A stretch of DNA of 6,486 nt from Verrucomicrobiota bacterium (GTDB taxonomy: Bacteria; Verrucomicrobiota; Verrucomicrobiia; Chthoniobacterales; UBA10450): positions 1 to 6,486 of the forward strand of contig QHNU01000143.1 in NCBI GenBank assembly GCA_003218525.1, in the 5' to 3' direction. Shown here piece by piece: positions 6,330 to 6,486 of this stretch. The position numbers and the translations under genes were made by a program. The stretch's first letter is position 1; each line of letters starts with the position of its first letter. The notes beneath the pieces are model-generated. The model was given only the letters and a program-made list of their open reading frames with translations. It did not search any database and was not told the origin of the DNA.

Positions 6330-6486
6330 TCGGCCTTTTTTTCTCCATTAAATTGAGCAGCTTTGTATTGAATTCCAACGCGGCATTCCGTCCGAGTCCT
6401 TTTAACTTTTGATCCATTGCCGCTACTTCGATCAATCGAGCAGTGTCGCGTCCGGGCCGTACTGGAATGGTCACATGAGGCACTTT
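6316..6486 (-). CDS. hprK: C-terminal end of HPr kinase/phosphorylase (5' end outside window)
   Basis: The frame is open from the right edge to a TAA at 6318-6316 and gives 56 residues. They begin KVPHVTIPVRPGRDTARLIE and continue VAAMDQKLKGLGRNAALEF. The T-I-P-V-R-P-G-R-(D/N) stretch followed by (V/I)E-(V/T)-A-A-M is the characteristic C-terminal signature of HprK, involved in the phosphorylase activity, and the following Asn-Ala-Ala helix is also typical. HprK phosphorylates HPr on the regulatory Ser using ATP or pyrophosphate and removes the phosphate again when phosphate is high. The walker A loop and most of the kinase domain lie beyond the window. The overlap with ptsH places it first in an hprK-ptsH-ptsI transcription unit, whose promoter is not visible. 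Confidence 0.9.
   Translation of the reverse strand, partial: KVPHVTIPVRPGRDTARLIEVAAMDQKLKGLGRNAALEFNTKLLNLMEKKRPNGVA
6334..6338 (-). promoter_or_regulatory. Ribosome binding site (AAAGG) for ptsH inside hprK
   Basis: Read on the - strand, a run of A followed by GG lies 4 nt before the ptsH ATG at 6329, within the last codons of hprK. It supports the 14-nt overlapping start. Confidence 0.4.

Overview
The window looks like chromosomal core sequence from a bacterium of the Verrucomicrobia (PVC) type, perhaps a soil lineage. This is inferred from three things: an hprK-ptsH-ptsI cluster with no sugar-specific EII gene in view, a bifunctional-nuclease (DUF151) protein, and a long biosynthetic arginine decarboxylase. 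No rRNA or other marker gene is present to settle the taxonomy.

Layout. The left third (1-1650) is accessory in character and on the + strand. It holds the C-terminal end of an unrecognised protein running off the left edge (2-355), a small lipoprotein 15 nt downstream (371-700), a four-helix DoxX-type membrane protein (847-1266), and the decayed 5' part of a DUF1697 gene (1368 to about 1613) that is broken by three apparent single-base deletions. The middle holds speA, a full-length PLP-dependent arginine decarboxylase, on the - strand (1651-3603). It is divergent from a bifunctional nuclease family gene on the + strand (3626-4225). The right third (4229-6486) is a - strand cluster in the order hprK (C-terminal end only), ptsH, ptsI, read from the right edge leftward.

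How the genes work together. PtsI (enzyme I) takes phosphate from phosphoenolpyruvate onto its active-site His and passes it to His30 of HPr. HPr also keeps a Ser exactly 31 residues later (Ser61), the site that HprK phosphorylates in families having both proteins. The cluster therefore encodes a phosphorelay with both the transport-type His site and the regulatory Ser site. Its output (EIIA or EII proteins) is not in the window. SpeA makes agmatine, the first step of a putrescine/polyamine route; no later polyamine gene is present here. The nuclease gene ends 3 bp from the end of ptsI, in convergent orientation.

I found no mobile element, tRNA, CRISPR array or new multi-gene system. The most unusual items are the DUF1697 relic, the compact hprK-ptsH-ptsI arrangement, and the uncertain start of the nuclease gene, which decides where the speA promoter can lie.
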